Below, one piece after another: positions 43,819-51,892 of a stretch of DNA of 64,000 nt (the stretch's first letter is position 1; each line of letters starts with the position of its first letter). Both the position numbers and the translations under genes were made by a program. The stretch is taken from positions 52,968 to 116,967 of the forward strand of contig CAMDAH010000007.1 in NCBI GenBank assembly GCA_945888625.1, in the 5' to 3' direction. The notes under the pieces were generated by a model that did no database searches, had not been told where the DNA came from, and was given only the letters and a program-made list of their open reading frames with translations. The stretch comes from Chryseobacterium gleum (lineage in GTDB: Bacteria; Bacteroidota; Bacteroidia; Flavobacteriales_D; Crocinitomicaceae).

Positions 43819-45219
43819 CTATTCCTTAGTTTGACCAATCATTTTTGAAGGGTCAACGTAAAAGTCATAGTCCTCCGAGGAAATATGCCCGAGTCCAAGG
43901 GCAGCTTCTTTAAGCGTTGTCCCATTTTTATGAGCATATTTTGCTATTTCCGCCGCTTTATAATACCCAATCTTAGTATTAAGTGCCGTTACCAACATTA
44001 ATGAATTATCCAGATGTAATTTTATTACCGGTAAATTTGCCTGTATTCCCACTACACAATTATCCGTAAATGAGACACATGCATCACCGATTAATCTTGC
44101 AGATTCCAATACATTGGATGCAATTACTGGTTTAAACACATTCAATTCGAAATGACCATTTGAGCCAGCAACCGAAACAGTCATATCGTTACCCATTACT
44201 TGAGCACACACCATTGTTAATGCTTCTGGTTGTGTTGGATTAACTTTGCCCGGCATAATCGAAGAGCCCGGTTCGTTGTCGGGAATTATTAATTCACCAA
44301 TGCCACAACGGGGTCCTGAAGACAGCATGCGAATATCGTTTCCTATTTTCATTAAGGAAACAGCGGTTCTTTTTAATGCACTTGACAATTCAACCATCGC
44401 ATCGTGAGCAGCCAAGGCTTCAAATTTATTTTTTGCCGTTATGAAAGGCAAGCCGGTAAAATCAGCTATTTTCTTCGCAACCAACACATCATAACCCCTT
44501 GGCGCATTTAACCCTGTGCCAACTGCTGTACCGCCAAGTGCTAATTCCGAAACGGTAACCAATGCATTATTTATTGCCCGGATTGAATTATCGATTTGTG
44601 CTACATAAGCACTGAATTCTTGGCCCAAGGTAAGTGGCGTAGCATCCATAAAATGTGTTCGGCCAGTCTTTACAATATCTTTAAATTCAACCACCTTTAC
44701 TTGAAGTGCATTGCGTAAATTTAATAGCCCTGGGAGCGTAATCTCATTAGTTAATTTATAGGCTGCAATATGCATCGCTGTTGGAAAAGTATCATTGGAA
44801 GATTGTGACTTGTTAACATCATCATTTGGATTTAAAACTTTTTCTTCATCAAGCAATTTTCCACCGCTAATTACATGGGCTCGGTTAGCGATTACCTCAT
44901 TACAATTCATATTAGACTGAGTACCGGACCCTGTCTGCCAAATAACTAATGGAAATTCGGAATCGTGTATTCCTGTTAAAATTTCATCGCAAACAATCGT
45001 AATTAAGTCACGCTTCTCGCTACTTAAAACACCTAAATCATGATTTGCGTGGGCAGCCGCTTTTTTCAGATAAGCAAAAGCATGAATAATTTCTATTGGC
45101 ATTGACCCCTCTCGCCCAATCTTAAAATTATTTCTTGATCGCTCTGTTTGTGCACCCCAATATCGTGTGGCAGGAACATTTACCTCACCCATTGTATCTT
45201 TTTCTATTCTAAACTCCAT
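43819..45219 (-). CDS. fumC: class II fumarate hydratase
   Basis: A 466-residue enzyme of the aspartase/fumarase superfamily that hydrates fumarate to malate in the TCA cycle. The signature loop [17 protein letters not shown] (near 310-325) carries the catalytic Ser. [19 protein letters not shown] and [18 protein letters not shown] are fumarase C regions. There is no iron-sulfur cluster in this class. It is upstream of icd on the minus strand and shares a short divergent region with the 53-residue peptide gene at 45285. Confidence 0.96.
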   Translation of the reverse strand: MEFRIEKDTMGEVNVPATRYWGAQTERSRNNFKIGREGSMPIEIIHAFAYLKKAAAHANHDLGVLSSEKRDLITIVCDEILTGIHDSEFPLVIWQTGSGTQSNMNCNEVIANRAHVISGGKLLDEEKVLNPNDDVNKSQSSNDTFPTAMHIAAYKLTNEITLPGLLNLRNALQVKVVEFKDIVKTGRTHFMDATPLTLGQEFSAYVAQIDNSIRAINNALVTVSELALGGTAVGTGLNAPRGYDVLVAKKIADFTGLPFITAKNKFEALAAHDAMVELSSALKRTAVSLMKIGNDIRMLSSGPRCGIGELIIPDNEPGSSIMPGKVNPTQPEALTMVCAQVMGNDMTVSVAGSNGHFELNVFKPVIASNVLESARLIGDACVSFTDNCVVGIQANLPVIKLHLDNSLMLVTALNTKIGYYKAAEIAKYAHKNGTTLKEAALGLGHISSEDYDFYVDPSKMIGQTKE

Positions 45220-45224
45220 TTTTT

Positions 45225-45255
45225 ATTGTTATGTGATTATAAATTTTTAATTTTG
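45225..45255 (+). promoter_or_regulatory. promoter for the 53-residue peptide gene
   Basis: ATTG at 45225-45228, 19 bases, TAATTTTG at 45248-45255, matching the -33/-7 pattern. The ATG at 45285 is 29 bases downstream. Confidence 0.5.
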
Positions 45256-45284
45256 CATAAATAATTGTACAAAAATAATAGAAG

Positions 45285-45446
45285 ATGAATACTTTTGGCA
45301 TTATAATGTTTCTTTTAATTTTCGGAATGGCATTTTGGATGCTCCTTTTTTTAATGGGATTTGTTCTTCCATTTTGGATTACCTTAGGCATCTTCGAACA
45401 AATTAAATCTAAAAGAGTCTTTGAAGACAAAAAAATAAAAGAATAA
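45285..45446 (+). CDS. 53-residue membrane peptide
   Basis: An ATG at 45285 opens 53 codons ending at TAA 45444-45446. The product has a hydrophobic run (about residues 5-34, GIIMFLLIFGMAFWMLL) then a charged tail ending KKIKE. One or two short membrane helices are possible. It has a good promoter upstream and a strong terminator 15 bases downstream, and no other gene overlaps it. Together these support a real small membrane protein. Confidence 0.6.
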   Translation: MNTFGIIMFLLIFGMAFWMLLFLMGFVLPFWITLGIFEQIKSKRVFEDKKIKE

Positions 45447-45460
45447 ATTCTACCGATATA

Positions 45461-45490
45461 AAAAAAGCCCGAAAATTTTCGGGCTTTTTT
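45461..45490. terminator. bidirectional rho-independent terminator
   Basis: A perfect 30-base palindrome: AAAAAAGCCCGAAAA then TTTTCGGGCTTTTTT. The GC-rich GCCCG/CGGGC core has flanking A and T runs, so it acts on both strands. It ends the 53-residue peptide gene on plus and the 45511-47496 gene on minus. Confidence 0.9.
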
Positions 45491-45510
45491 TATGCACACA
45501 AATTAAGTGT

Positions 45511-47496
45511 TTACTGCTTCACGATTCGGACTGTCTTTGTTCCAAGATCTGATTTAACTCGCGCAAAATAAATACCATTTACATCTGTCATCACTATTTT
45601 TGCAAAAGCGCTATTCTTAACGTCTTGCTTTAAAATTATTCTTCCCTTAGTATCTAGGATGTCAATTGAAACAAGCGACAGTTTTTCACCAAACGAAAAT
45701 GTGATTTCTCCATTGGTTGGATTTGGGTATAAATTAAACCCTCCCCAATTGTTATCTAATAACTCGGCAAATGACACGTCATAGCACGAAGATGAGTCGG
45801 AACAATTGTTTAGCGATATGATTACTGCATAACTACCGCTTGTTGTTGCTGTGTAAGACTGGTTTGTAGCCAGTGGAATGGGTAATTCTGTGGCGCAATC
45901 AAACCACTGATATGTTGCTCCATCCTGATTTGCCGTTAAAAAAGCGCCGCCCAAAACGGTGACTGAATTGTCTGGCCCTGTAATGTTTATGACTTGTGTT
46001 TGCGTAGTGGAATTACCGCTATTGTCGGTGTAAACCCAACTAATTGTCGTATCCGCTGTGATAGGAAAAACGAGTTGTGAAACCCCTTGAATTGTTGCAC
46101 TACAATTGTCTGTTGCAGTCGGCAAAATTATACTAGTCAATTCGCATGCGGCACTCAGTTCGGGTAAACTCACTACATTGGGTACCGGAATTGTATTATC
46201 AACAACATTAACAATTTGTGTGGCTGTATTTATATTTCCCGCTGCATCTACAGCTGTCCATAGAACAGTGGTGTTACCCAATGGAAAAACAGCAGGTGCA
46301 TTATTAATTATACTTGCAACAGAACAATTGTCAGAGGCAGTTGGAGTTCCTAAAGCCACGTTAGTTGCATTACAATCTTGTCCTGCAAAAACATTAATAG
46401 TAGCCGGAGGAATTACCGTTGGTAAAACGCCATCCGTTACCGTGATAGTAAAGGAACAGGTTTGTGTATTAGCCCCACTTGTAGTAACAAATGTTAAGGT
46501 ATTCAAACCTAGCGGGAAATTTCCACCACTAGGCAGGCCAAGCGATTGAATTGTAGTCGTTGCAGCTCCAGCGTATGTAATAGTAACTTGGCCGTTCCCA
46601 GAATTAAATCCACTTATATTCGTTTGATTGGTCCCACCATTGAATGAACCTCCACCGCCGCCGGGCATGTTGCAATTCCCTCCACCACCTCCACCACCGG
46701 AATAACCGCCGCCACCTCCACCACCCATTCCGCCAACCCCACAATCGTATTGCGAATTATTAGTTGAACCGCCGCCGCCGCCATAACCACCGTTTAAAAT
46801 ACCTCCAGCGCCACCATTTCCAAAAGACAAGCCACCAAAAGCAGGGGCAAGACCAGCTCCATTCGTTAAAAACCCGCCACCGCCGCCAGCATTTCCATTG
46901 ACACCACAGCTGTTACAATTACCTAGTGCACCACCATTTCCTGCGGTTCCTCCTACCCCTCCGTTTACATCACCACCTGCATTCCCATTTGCTGCTGTTG
47001 TACCATTACTGTAAGCTGCGCCCACACCATTATTGTTATGGCCAGTTCCTCCTCCTCCTCCTGCAGCAATCAACAACACGTTTCCAGGTGCAACAACAAA
47101 TGAGCCACCACCACCACCACTTCCGTAACTTCCCCCATTTCCACCCAAACCACCTACTAATATTTGAAGGGATTGCCCAGGGGTAACAGTAAATGTTCCC
47201 GTCATCATGGCTCCTTGCCCTCCACTTCCGCCTCCTTGGGCCCCTTTGGCTTCTACTGTAATAGATGTTACACCCGGTGGAATAGTGAATGATTGGATTG
47301 CACCAGTGTAACTGAAAACCGTATTGCCGGAAACACATGGATTAACGCCTACAGGAGTTACATAATTAACAACGGCGCTACACTGATTTTGATCAGTTTG
47401 CTGAACAATATTTGAAGGACAAACAATCTGTAAGCATTGACTGAAAAAAAATTGAGTTGAAAAGAAAAATAGAAAAGTAATTTTAATTGATTTCAT
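45511..47496 (-). CDS. glycine-rich HYR-domain T9SS type A surface protein
   Basis: A 661-residue secreted protein with a signal peptide (1-20, FFFSQ) and a short HYR-like start. Residues about 86-310 are extremely glycine-rich (GGGGGSFVVAPGN, GGGGGGYSGGGGGGGN), preceded by IPPGVTSITVEAKGAQGG, a bacterial glycine-rich domain signature. HYR-like modules follow (about 335-520, TDNCSATIQGVS), then a PKD/Ig-like segment and a type A T9SS sorting domain (YPNPTNGEITFSFG). It is likely a cell-surface or fibrous matrix protein. It ends at the bidirectional terminator. Confidence 0.82.
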   Translation of the reverse strand: MKSIKITFLFFFSTQFFFSQCLQIVCPSNIVQQTDQNQCSAVVNYVTPVGVNPCVSGNTVFSYTGAIQSFTIPPGVTSITVEAKGAQGGGSGGQGAMMTGTFTVTPGQSLQILVGGLGGNGGSYGSGGGGGSFVVAPGNVLLIAAGGGGGTGHNNNGVGAAYSNGTTAANGNAGGDVNGGVGGTAGNGGALGNCNSCGVNGNAGGGGGFLTNGAGLAPAFGGLSFGNGGAGGILNGGYGGGGGSTNNSQYDCGVGGMGGGGGGGYSGGGGGGGNCNMPGGGGGSFNGGTNQTNISGFNSGNGQVTITYAGAATTTIQSLGLPSGGNFPLGLNTLTFVTTSGANTQTCSFTITVTDGVLPTVIPPATINVFAGQDCNATNVALGTPTASDNCSVASIINNAPAVFPLGNTTVLWTAVDAAGNINTATQIVNVVDNTIPVPNVVSLPELSAACELTSIILPTATDNCSATIQGVSQLVFPITADTTISWVYTDNSGNSTTQTQVINITGPDNSVTVLGGAFLTANQDGATYQWFDCATELPIPLATNQSYTATTSGSYAVIISLNNCSDSSSCYDVSFAELLDNNWGGFNLYPNPTNGEITFSFGEKLSLVSIDILDTKGRIILKQDVKNSAFAKIVMTDVNGIYFARVKSDLGTKTVRIVKQ

Positions 47497-47577
47497 AAAT
47501 TAAAATATTTAAATGATTTATTTTCAAATTTAACATTTTATTTTTAACAACCGTTTTTTCGTAACTAAAAAAAATAG

Positions 47578-47585
47578 TATGTTTG
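47578..47585 (+). promoter_or_regulatory. -7 promoter element of the exbB operon
   Basis: TATGTTTG matches TAnnTTTG, 38 bases before the ATG at 47624. The -33 region is a TTTTTT run, close to TTTG. Confidence 0.45.
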
Positions 47586-47623
47586 TAGCAACAAATTTTA
47601 GTGTCAAAAAAAATTAAAAAATT

Positions 47624-48445
47624 ATGAACACAGTTAAACCAAACTCAAGCATTTCGAAAACATCAGGAGGGTTTTCCTCTTTAATGTCTGTATTAGCAAT
47701 CGTTATTTCTCTAATTGCCGGCGTATTAATTTACAAGTTTGTCTTCGGCGATCCCGGTAACTTTGTCGATAACGACCCAAATGGAGAACCCCTTGACGGC
47801 AGTCTTTTAGCAACAATATACAAAGGCGGGGTAATTGTTCCTATTTTAGTAGCCATAAACATAATTATAATTATTTTTTCATTTGAACGATTTATAACAC
47901 TTGCTCAAGCGAAAGGAAAGGGAAAGACAAACCATTTTGTAAGCAAGATAAAACAAATGTTAGCCGCTAAGGATTTATCGGGGGCAAAGGCAGAATGCGA
48001 TAAGCAAAAAGGCTCCTTAGCCAATGTTGTTCGTGCTGGATTAGAAAAATATGACACCATGAGTAACGATACGTCCATGAACAAGGACCAAAAAGTGGAA
48101 GGCCTCAAAAAAGAACTAGAAGAAGCAACCTCGTTAGAACTACCTATGTTATCAAAAAATCTAGTTATACTATCAACTTGTGCTTCAATCGCAACCTTGA
48201 TTGGATTAATTGGTACTGTAATGGGAATGATTCGTTCGTTTGCTGCGATGTCTCAAGGAGCACCAGACACAGCGCAATTAGCAACAGGTATATCCGAAGC
48301 ACTTATCAATACATTCTTTGGAATTGCAGGGTCAACTATCGCCATTATTATGTACAATTTGTTTTCAACCAAAATTGATGCTATGACCTATAGTATTGAC
48401 GAGGCAAGCTTTACAATTGTTCAAGATTTTTCGGCTACTCATTAA
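47624..48445 (+). CDS. exbB: ExbB/MotA/TolQ proton channel protein
   Basis: A 273-residue inner-membrane protein with membrane segments near 22-42, 75-93, 180-205 and 220-245. The conserved MotA/TolQ/ExbB region is at LSTCASIATLIGLIGTVMGMIRSFAAM and ATGISEALINTFFGIAGSTIAI. It forms the proton channel that powers TonB. It is first in the operon exbB-exbD-exbD-tonB. Bacteroidota ExbB proteins often have the long N-terminal extension seen here. Confidence 0.92.
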   Translation: MNTVKPNSSISKTSGGFSSLMSVLAIVISLIAGVLIYKFVFGDPGNFVDNDPNGEPLDGSLLATIYKGGVIVPILVAINIIIIIFSFERFITLAQAKGKGKTNHFVSKIKQMLAAKDLSGAKAECDKQKGSLANVVRAGLEKYDTMSNDTSMNKDQKVEGLKKELEEATSLELPMLSKNLVILSTCASIATLIGLIGTVMGMIRSFAAMSQGAPDTAQLATGISEALINTFFGIAGSTIAIIMYNLFSTKIDAMTYSIDEASFTIVQDFSATH

Positions 48446-48479
48446 GCATAATTTAAACATTAATTTAACTATCGTTTAA

Positions 48480-49145
48480 ATGCCAAAAATTAAAATCCCA
48501 AAAGGAAGTCCAAGCATAGATATGACGCCAATGGTCGATTTGGCTTTCCTACTTGTAACCTTCTTTATGTTATCTGCCTCATTTAGGTCTAGTGAACCTG
48601 TTGATGTGGATGTACCTTCAAGCATAAGTGATAACATCATCCCTAAAAATGTTGTGTTGATAACCATCGATAAGGGCGGCAGAGTGTTTTTTAACATGAC
48701 GGACCCTGAAGCAAGAAGAGAATTATTGGCTAACATGGCAGGTAAATACAAACTAGGGTTCAATGAAGAACAAATCAAACGCTTTACATTTATGTCTAGT
48801 TTCGGGTGTACAATGAAAGAATTACCTGCCTACATTGATATGGAACCTGACAAGAGAAAGCAATTTAATACTCCAGGAATTCCTTATACTGATTCAACGG
48901 CCAATCAACTATCAGATTGGATAAACTTTGGGAATAGAGCAGCGTTAAACTCCGGAAAAACAGCATTCGTTGATGCAAAAAACAAAGGCGAAAACCCCGA
49001 CCCAAATGATTTTAAACCTAAATTCATTTTGAGAGTCGACGGGAAAGCACTATATGTTCATGCTCAAAAGGTAATTGATGTTTTTAGAGACTTAAAACTT
49101 AACAATTTAAATTTTGTCACCTCCATGGAGTTAGCTCCAATTTAA
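48480..49145 (+). CDS. exbD: ExbD/TolR family protein, copy 1
   Basis: A 221-residue protein with one N-terminal membrane helix (about 17-35) containing the conserved Asp in IDMTPMVDLAFLLVTFF. That Asp carries the proton in ExbBD motors. The periplasmic domain is longer than the usual ~110 residues and contains a 100-residue region with little resemblance to standard ExbD. It is 34 bases after exbB. The next gene is a second copy. Confidence 0.9.
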   Translation: MPKIKIPKGSPSIDMTPMVDLAFLLVTFFMLSASFRSSEPVDVDVPSSISDNIIPKNVVLITIDKGGRVFFNMTDPEARRELLANMAGKYKLGFNEEQIKRFTFMSSFGCTMKELPAYIDMEPDKRKQFNTPGIPYTDSTANQLSDWINFGNRAALNSGKTAFVDAKNKGENPDPNDFKPKFILRVDGKALYVHAQKVIDVFRDLKLNNLNFVTSMELAPI

Positions 49146-49154
49146 TATTTAGAT

Positions 49155-49793
49155 ATGTCAGAAATAGCTGAAGGCGGCGGAGAAGGCCAACACAAAGGAA
49201 AAAAAAGGGCAAAAAAGAGTTCCACTCGCGTTGACATGACGCCTATGGTAGATTTAGCTTTCTTACTATTAACATTCTTCGTTCTTACTGCCACTTTTAG
49301 TAAACCCAAAGTGATGAGTCTAGTATATCCGGCAAAAATCGATCCTAAAGACCCTATTAAAGACCAACCCAAAATAAACAACGCCATAACCTTTCTGCTT
49401 TCCGAAGATAAAATCTTCTATTACACAGGACAATTTTACCCCGATAATAGCCCTGGACCAAATGGCCCTACTAATTTGGAAGAAACAGACTTTGGCACGA
49501 AAGGTGTAAGGAAATTATTAGCTGATAAAAACAACTTTGTTTTAAGTGAGAAAAAGATTTACAAGAAAAAACTAGAGGGTAATCAAATAGCCGATAGCAC
49601 TTATCTCAGAAGAGTTTCTGAAGCAAAAAAAAATAAAAAGGCGTTAAAAGTGCTCATTAAGACAGACGACAAAGCAACTTGCAAGAATTTCATCGATTTA
49701 ATCGACGAACTTAAAATTGCGGAAATAGGAGTTATAGCACCCATTGAATTAATGCCTTCCGAATTTGCATTAATGAAATCTAAAATTAAATAG
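49155..49793 (+). CDS. exbD: ExbD/TolR family protein, copy 2
   Basis: A 212-residue protein, nine bases after copy 1. The membrane helix has RVDMTPMVDLAFLLLTFFVL, with the same conserved Asp. The N-terminal cytoplasmic stretch is Gly-, Glu- and Lys-rich, and the periplasmic domain again is longer than the family average. Two non-identical ExbD subunits per motor are usual in this phylum. It ends one base before tonB. Confidence 0.9.
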   Translation: MSEIAEGGGEGQHKGKKRAKKSSTRVDMTPMVDLAFLLLTFFVLTATFSKPKVMSLVYPAKIDPKDPIKDQPKINNAITFLLSEDKIFYYTGQFYPDNSPGPNGPTNLEETDFGTKGVRKLLADKNNFVLSEKKIYKKKLEGNQIADSTYLRRVSEAKKNKKALKVLIKTDDKATCKNFIDLIDELKIAEIGVIAPIELMPSEFALMKSKIK

Positions 49794-49794
49794 T

Positions 49795-50652
49795 ATGGGT
49801 ACAGTAATCAGTCTTATCGTTCTCGTTTTAATAATAACCATTTACGATTATGTTTCTGCAAAATCATGGCAGCAAGTTTCTTCTTCTAATAGAAATGACC
49901 TTGTTTTTGCGAACAGAAACAAAAGCTACGGCGCATATGTGCTTAGAAATGAATACGATAAAAGAATGATGATTATTATTATTTCTTTATTGTTATTTAT
50001 TTCATTAGCCTACGGTGCATGGATGATTTACAAAAGTATACCTGAAGTCGTTCCTCCAATTCCACCTGTTGACACAACACAAATGACTGTCCCAGCCCCC
50101 CCTGTTGAAGAAGTTCCACCACCCCCGCCGGAAGATATTCCGCCTCCAGTAGAGGAGACAGTTGCTTTTATGCCCCCGATTGTAGTTGATATTCCTGTGG
50201 AAGATGAGATGCCAATTCAAGAAGAAATGGAAGAGGTAAAAGCATCAACAGAAACACAAATTGGAGACGGAGATGAATTTGCTGCGCCGATAGACGAGGG
50301 AGGACCTCCAGTAGTTGAAACAAAAGAGGCAGAACCTGAAACTTTCGTAGATGAAGAAGCAGAGTTTCCAGGAGGTTATCCAGCAATGATGGCTTTTATT
50401 CAAAAGAATCTTGTTTTTCCTGAAACAGCTATTGAAAACAATGTCCAAGGTAAATGTTTCCTTCGTTTTGTAGTAAGTGTTGCAGGTACTATTTCAAGTG
50501 TTCAGGTAACAAAAGGAGTTCCTGATTGTCCGGAATGCGACAAAGCTGCTGTAAAAGCGATTAAATCCATGCCCAACTGGAAGCCAGGTAAATTAAATGG
50601 AAGAAGTGTTTCTTCCTACTGTTCCATTCCAATCAATTTTTCTATTGAATAA
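49795..50652 (+). CDS. tonB: TonB energy transducer with an extra N-terminal membrane segment
   Basis: A 285-residue TonB protein. The C-terminal TonB domain is at about 190-285 (FPGGYPAMMAFIQKNLVFPE, GTISSVQVTKG, WKPGKLNGRSV). The middle, 85-190, is rich in Pro/Glu/Val (PPVEEVPPPPPEDIPPPVEE), the periplasm-spanning linker. The membrane helix usual for TonB is at 61-80 (MIIIISLLLFISLAYGAWM), preceded by the conserved FANRNKSYGAYVLRNEYDK. An additional hydrophobic segment at 4-18 (VISLIVLVLIITIYDYV) makes a two-helix topology. It starts one base after exbD2. Confidence 0.9.
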   Translation: MGTVISLIVLVLIITIYDYVSAKSWQQVSSSNRNDLVFANRNKSYGAYVLRNEYDKRMMIIIISLLLFISLAYGAWMIYKSIPEVVPPIPPVDTTQMTVPAPPVEEVPPPPPEDIPPPVEETVAFMPPIVVDIPVEDEMPIQEEMEEVKASTETQIGDGDEFAAPIDEGGPPVVETKEAEPETFVDEEAEFPGGYPAMMAFIQKNLVFPETAIENNVQGKCFLRFVVSVAGTISSVQVTKGVPDCPECDKAAVKAIKSMPNWKPGKLNGRSVSSYCSIPINFSIE

Positions 50653-50682
50653 GTTAAATAATCCTGCGATTTATTTAATCAA

Positions 50683-50871
50683 ATGAATATAATTAATTCC
50701 GTTCTTTCGGTAATTGTTTTGCTGATTTGCCTTACCTTTGCCTTTACTTTATTGTTTTCGGAATTTCTTCAGCCAGGTATTACAGGATCAAAAAGAATTG
50801 CACTAATCATTATTTTATTTCTATATGCTTTATTTAAAGCGTTTAGGGTATACACAGCACTTAAAAAATAG
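50683..50871 (+). CDS. small two-helix membrane protein
   Basis: A 62-residue protein with two hydrophobic segments (about 4-26 and 38-55) and a basic end (TALKK). It lies 30 bases after tonB and eight before the phosphate-binding-like gene, so is part of the operon. I have no family assignment. It may be a small accessory of the ExbBD/TonB motor, by position only. Confidence 0.6.
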   Translation: MNIINSVLSVIVLLICLTFAFTLLFSEFLQPGITGSKRIALIIILFLYALFKAFRVYTALKK

Positions 50872-50879
50872 AATAAAAC

Positions 50880-51797
50880 ATGTACGTAAACCTTGTTCGT
50901 TTTAGTTTTATCCTTTTACTAATTAGTGCCTGCAATACCAATGAAAATCCATTTTCATATGGCGACGATACGCATAGTAGAGGCAAGATGTCCATTTACG
51001 TTGAGGAATCTTTTAAACCGTTATTTGAAACCAGTATTTATACCTTTCAAGGTCAATATCCAAAAGCTAAAATTACCCCCTTGTATTTATCGGAAGGTGC
51101 AATCATAGACGCTTTCTTCAAGGACTCGGTGAAAACAATTTGTATTTCAAGGGATTTTACAGCGAGTGAAAAAAAGACCTTAAAAAAAATGAAAGTAGAG
51201 GTGCGAAGTGATAAAATTGCTGAGGACGCCGTTGCCTTAATACTTCATCCTTCAAACCCTGATTCGTTAATGACTATCAAACAAATAACAGCCATAATTC
51301 GTGGTGAAACCACCCGCTGGGAAGGATTAAAAACGAATATAAATATAGTGTTTGATAAGCAAAACTCTTCCAATTTTTTCTACCTTAAGAATTTTTGTAA
51401 GCTCAATAAAATGCCCCTAAATCTATTTGCTGTTAATTCAAATGAAGAAGTAATCAATTATGTTAAAGTGAATAAAAACGCCTTGGGTGTAATCGGCTTG
51501 AACTGGATCTCCGATAGCGATGACTTTGATACGCTTGCCTTTGTTAACGGCATAAATGTAGTTGCGCTGGCAAAAGATGAAAAAAGCGACTTTTTTAAGC
51601 CTTTCGCAGGATACATTTACACAAAAGAATATCCGCTAAATCGGGAGATTTGGCTAATTAACAAAGCGAAAAAGTCAGGTCTTAATACTGGGTTTGTGTT
51701 GTTTATGAAAGGAGATAAAGGACAGCTTATTGTACAAAAATCGGCTTTGGTCCCAGCGACAGCTCCGGTTCGGCTGATCCAACTAATCAACGAATAA
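50880..51797 (+). CDS. PstS-like substrate-binding lipoprotein
   Basis: A 305-residue lipoprotein with lipobox LISAC (Cys18). The periplasmic-binding-protein fold is of the phosphate-binding (PBP-like) class: MSIYVEESFKPLFE, TTRWEGLKTNINIVFDK, KNALGVIGLNWIS and IYTKEYPLNREIWLI. No pst transporter genes are near, but a PstS-like protein next to exbB-exbD-exbD-tonB is a recurring Bacteroidota arrangement. The ligand may or may not be phosphate. Confidence 0.82.
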   Translation: MYVNLVRFSFILLLISACNTNENPFSYGDDTHSRGKMSIYVEESFKPLFETSIYTFQGQYPKAKITPLYLSEGAIIDAFFKDSVKTICISRDFTASEKKTLKKMKVEVRSDKIAEDAVALILHPSNPDSLMTIKQITAIIRGETTRWEGLKTNINIVFDKQNSSNFFYLKNFCKLNKMPLNLFAVNSNEEVINYVKVNKNALGVIGLNWISDSDDFDTLAFVNGINVVALAKDEKSDFFKPFAGYIYTKEYPLNREIWLINKAKKSGLNTGFVLFMKGDKGQLIVQKSALVPATAPVRLIQLINE

Positions 51798-51892
51798 TGA
51801 AATTTACGGTAAAAAATCGCTACTAATACCTTAGTTAATTCTAACTTTGGCGCGAGAATTGATTTAGTTAAAATTATTTTAAATTAACCCTT

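Noticed and set aside
45209..45499. Minus-strand open frame of 96 codons across the 53-residue peptide gene
   Set aside because: It contains the terminator palindrome and overlaps fumC; the plus-strand peptide has better promoter and terminator placement.
46926..47338. Open frames opposite the glycine-rich gene, rich in His, Leu or Trp/Arg
   Set aside because: They are antisense readings of GGN codons with no start-site signal and low-complexity composition.
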